From Candidatus Woesearchaeota archaeon (GTDB taxonomy: Archaea; Nanobdellota; Nanobdellia; Woesearchaeales; UBA9642): a DNA stretch of 33,487 bases. The notes under the pieces were generated by a model. It was given only the letters and a program-made list of their open reading frames with translations, made no database searches and was not told the origin of the DNA. The stretch covers positions 1 to 33,487 of the forward strand of contig JAFGLI010000003.1 in assembly GCA_016928115.1 (NCBI GenBank). Direction: 5' to 3'. Made by a program: the position numbers and the translations under genes. This document shows, piece after piece, positions 32,071 through 33,487 of this stretch; position 1 is the first letter of the stretch; each line of letters begins with the position of its first letter.

Positions 32071-33285
32071 TTAAAGACCTAAATCCTCTTTTAATATGTT
32101 TTTTATTTTAGGTATCACAGGCTCAGGAATAGAAACTGTAATTTCCCTTGTCCTTCCATAATGCCCTTTGTTTTTTACGCTCGCATTAATAAGCCCGAAC
32201 ATATCCAATTCACTTATTATATCCGAGACCCTTCTCTGTGTCAAAGGCCTGAGGTTAATATTTGAGCATAATTCCTTATACACTGAATAAAGGCCGCCTG
32301 TGGATATTGAATAATTCCTTTTTTTGCTGGATTCATCATTCAGTAAAATGCTGTATAATACCACCTGGAACTGGTTGGGCTGTGTTGTTATTATGTCAAT
32401 CATCTTGTCCCTTTCTATCTTCTTCTCTGCCTCATCCAGCTCAGTTATTGTTATCTTTTCCATATTATTTCTTTCAGCTATTTCACCTGCAACTCTCAGC
32501 AATTCAAGTGCTCTTCTCGCATCCCCGTGCTCCCTTGCAGCATAAGCAGCGCATTTTGATATAACTCCCTCATCCAAAACACCTTTTCTGAAAGACAATT
32601 TTGCCCTCTCTTTCAGTATATTCTGTATCTGCAGCGCATTATATGGTGGGAAAATAATCTCCTCCTCGCTCAATGAACTCTTCACCCTTGGGTCTAAATT
32701 GTCTGCAAACATAAGGTTGTTGCTTATTCCTATTAAAGTAAGCTGGGAATTCTTCAGGTCAGAATTAATCCTTGTAAGGTTATATATGAACTCATCCCCT
32801 GTTTTTTTTATCAGCTGGTCCAGTTCATCTAAAACTAATAAAATATTCTGCTTTTTCTCATCCAGAGCGCTGAAAAACTTATTATATACCTCATCAGTAG
32901 GTAATCCTGTAGGAGGAACAGCCTTGCCAAAAAACCTTACCAACTCAGCCACCAGCCTGTATTCTGTATCTGCAACTTTTTTTAATTTACAATTTATATA
33001 GATTGATTTTAAAGATATGTTTTTGCTTTTTGCAATTTCATTTATGTTATTTAGAAGGTATTTTACAGAAAGAGTCTTTCCAGTCCCTGTTTTTCCATAT
33101 ATAAATAAATTAGAAGGTTTTTCATTCCTTAACACAGGAGCTATGATCTGCGCAATCTTATTTATTTGCTCATCCCTGTGTATTATTTCTTTCGGCATAA
33201 AAACGCTTTGAAGAGTTTTTTTATCTTTAAATAAAGATTTTTTATTAATAAAATCCTCAAAAAAAGTCTTTATGTTGTCTTTCAT
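32071..33285 (-). CDS. cdc6: Orc1/Cdc6 replication initiator
   Basis: A 404-residue AAA+ protein of usual archaeal length. Walker A GKTGTGKT (about 65-72), Walker B LLVLDELDQL (about 145-154), sensor 1 GISNN and sensor 2 GDARRAL (about 252-258) are intact. The C-terminal 100 residues form a winged helix (RPLTQRRVSDIISELDMFGL) that contacts origin DNA. It binds origin recognition boxes and loads MCM. The TATA box (33309-33316) lies 26 bp upstream of the ATG, and an ORB-like element occupies the interval, so it may repress itself. Confidence 0.97.
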   Translation of the reverse strand: MKDNIKTFFEDFINKKSLFKDKKTLQSVFMPKEIIHRDEQINKIAQIIAPVLRNEKPSNLFIYGKTGTGKTLSVKYLLNNINEIAKSKNISLKSIYINCKLKKVADTEYRLVAELVRFFGKAVPPTGLPTDEVYNKFFSALDEKKQNILLVLDELDQLIKKTGDEFIYNLTRINSDLKNSQLTLIGISNNLMFADNLDPRVKSSLSEEEIIFPPYNALQIQNILKERAKLSFRKGVLDEGVISKCAAYAAREHGDARRALELLRVAGEIAERNNMEKITITELDEAEKKIERDKMIDIITTQPNQFQVVLYSILLNDESSKKRNYSISTGGLYSVYKELCSNINLRPLTQRRVSDIISELDMFGLINASVKNKGHYGRTREITVSIPEPVIPKIKNILKEDLGL

Positions 33286-33400
33286 TAAATCTGCAAAAGA
33301 AACAAAGGTTTATAAACATTATTTAAGTGTATTATATATTATATAAAATTAGTTTTGGAATTTATATATGCCCCACCTTTATTTCTTATGGAAATTAATT
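33286..33400. other. Putative replication origin (oriC) beside orc1/cdc6
   Basis: Two ORB-like elements face each other around about 60 bases that are almost purely A+T. The plus-strand element (33290-33309) contains GAAACAAAGG. The minus-strand element (33371-33394) reads TTTCCA, three unlike bases, GAAA, one pyrimidine, AAAGG and TGGGG, following the archaeal ORB order TTCCA...GAAAC AAA GGGG. The two share 16 of 20 aligned positions. The A+T stretch (33310-33370) could be the duplex-unwinding element. Position next to orc1/cdc6 is typical of archaeal origins. Confidence 0.55.
33309..33316 (-). promoter_or_regulatory. TATA box of orc1/cdc6
   Basis: Minus strand TTTATAAA is centred about 27 bp upstream of the ATG at 33285, and directly abuts the ORB-like element at 33290-33309. 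Confidence 0.5.
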
Positions 33401-33487
33401 TTGATTATAAAAATATTCTCTTGATTTTTTAAATATTAAAATCTAATCCTTAATTTTAATTTTCTGATTTTATTATTTTAAATATTA
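33401..33487. other. A+T-rich end of window without a recognised gene
   Basis: A+T-rich sequence continuing from the putative origin. No further ORB-like element, RNA gene or open frame was seen; it may be the rest of the origin or the promoter of a gene beyond the window. Confidence 0.4.

Overview
The window is archaeal chromosome. It carries the two-subunit D-family DNA polymerase (DP1 and DP2), an Orc1/Cdc6 initiator, an MCM helicase, TBP, aIF2-beta, an Rpp30-type RNase P protein and archaeal TATA boxes. D-family polymerase points to a euryarchaeal or DPANN lineage. Low G+C, compact genes, giant cysteine-rich secreted proteins and a SpoIIM-family membrane protein make a DPANN archaeon (Woesearchaeota/Pacearchaeota-like) the best guess. 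That placement is inference. Many start codons lie about 26 bp downstream of the centre of a TATA box, so much of the transcription looks leaderless. A few genes instead have a Shine-Dalgarno sequence.

Bases 1-7800 are accessory and visibly A+T-richer than the replication genes. They hold a left-truncated type I N6-adenine methylase with an HsdR-like N-terminal nuclease fold, an ASCH-domain protein, and a 997-residue SF1 helicase with a C-terminal PD-(D/E)XK nuclease. The helicase gene is bracketed by imperfect inverted repeats at 2149-2183 and 5206-5244. An HD phosphohydrolase, a RelE/AbrB toxin-antitoxin pair with a 32-bp near-palindromic operator, a MazG-like protein lacking one canonical acidic residue, and an unknown protein follow. 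Between the toxin-antitoxin pair and the MazG-like gene is a short remnant sharing 22 identical bases with the large secreted-protein gene some 7 kb away.

Bases 7800-13740 hold a MEMO1-family gene overlapping a small lipoprotein-like gene, a small membrane protein, and two translationally coupled genes for secreted cysteine-rich proteins of 1122 and 325 residues. Bases 13800-14430 hold a MazF/PemK toxin with a ribbon-helix-helix-type antitoxin whose promoter carries four 10-bp tandem repeats.

Bases 14500-26650 are mostly informational and metabolic: an operon of a Ncs6/TtuA-like tRNA thiolase and Rpp30, then TBP, MCM and an RPA-like OB-fold protein on the plus strand. Two membrane or secreted proteins follow, then a class III ribonucleotide reductase (NrdD), its radical-SAM activase and an unusual ECF-S-like/DUF4430 fusion. 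aIF2-beta, a DUF424 protein and an EamA-type transporter lie on the plus strand.

Bases 26679-33285 form a leftward replication cluster orc1/cdc6 - DP1 - DP2. Immediately upstream of orc1 is an A+T-rich stretch flanked by two inverted ORB-like elements (33290-33309 and 33371-33394). This is the best candidate for a replication origin. The last 90 bases are A+T-rich with nothing else recognisable. No tRNA, rRNA, CRISPR array or intein was seen.
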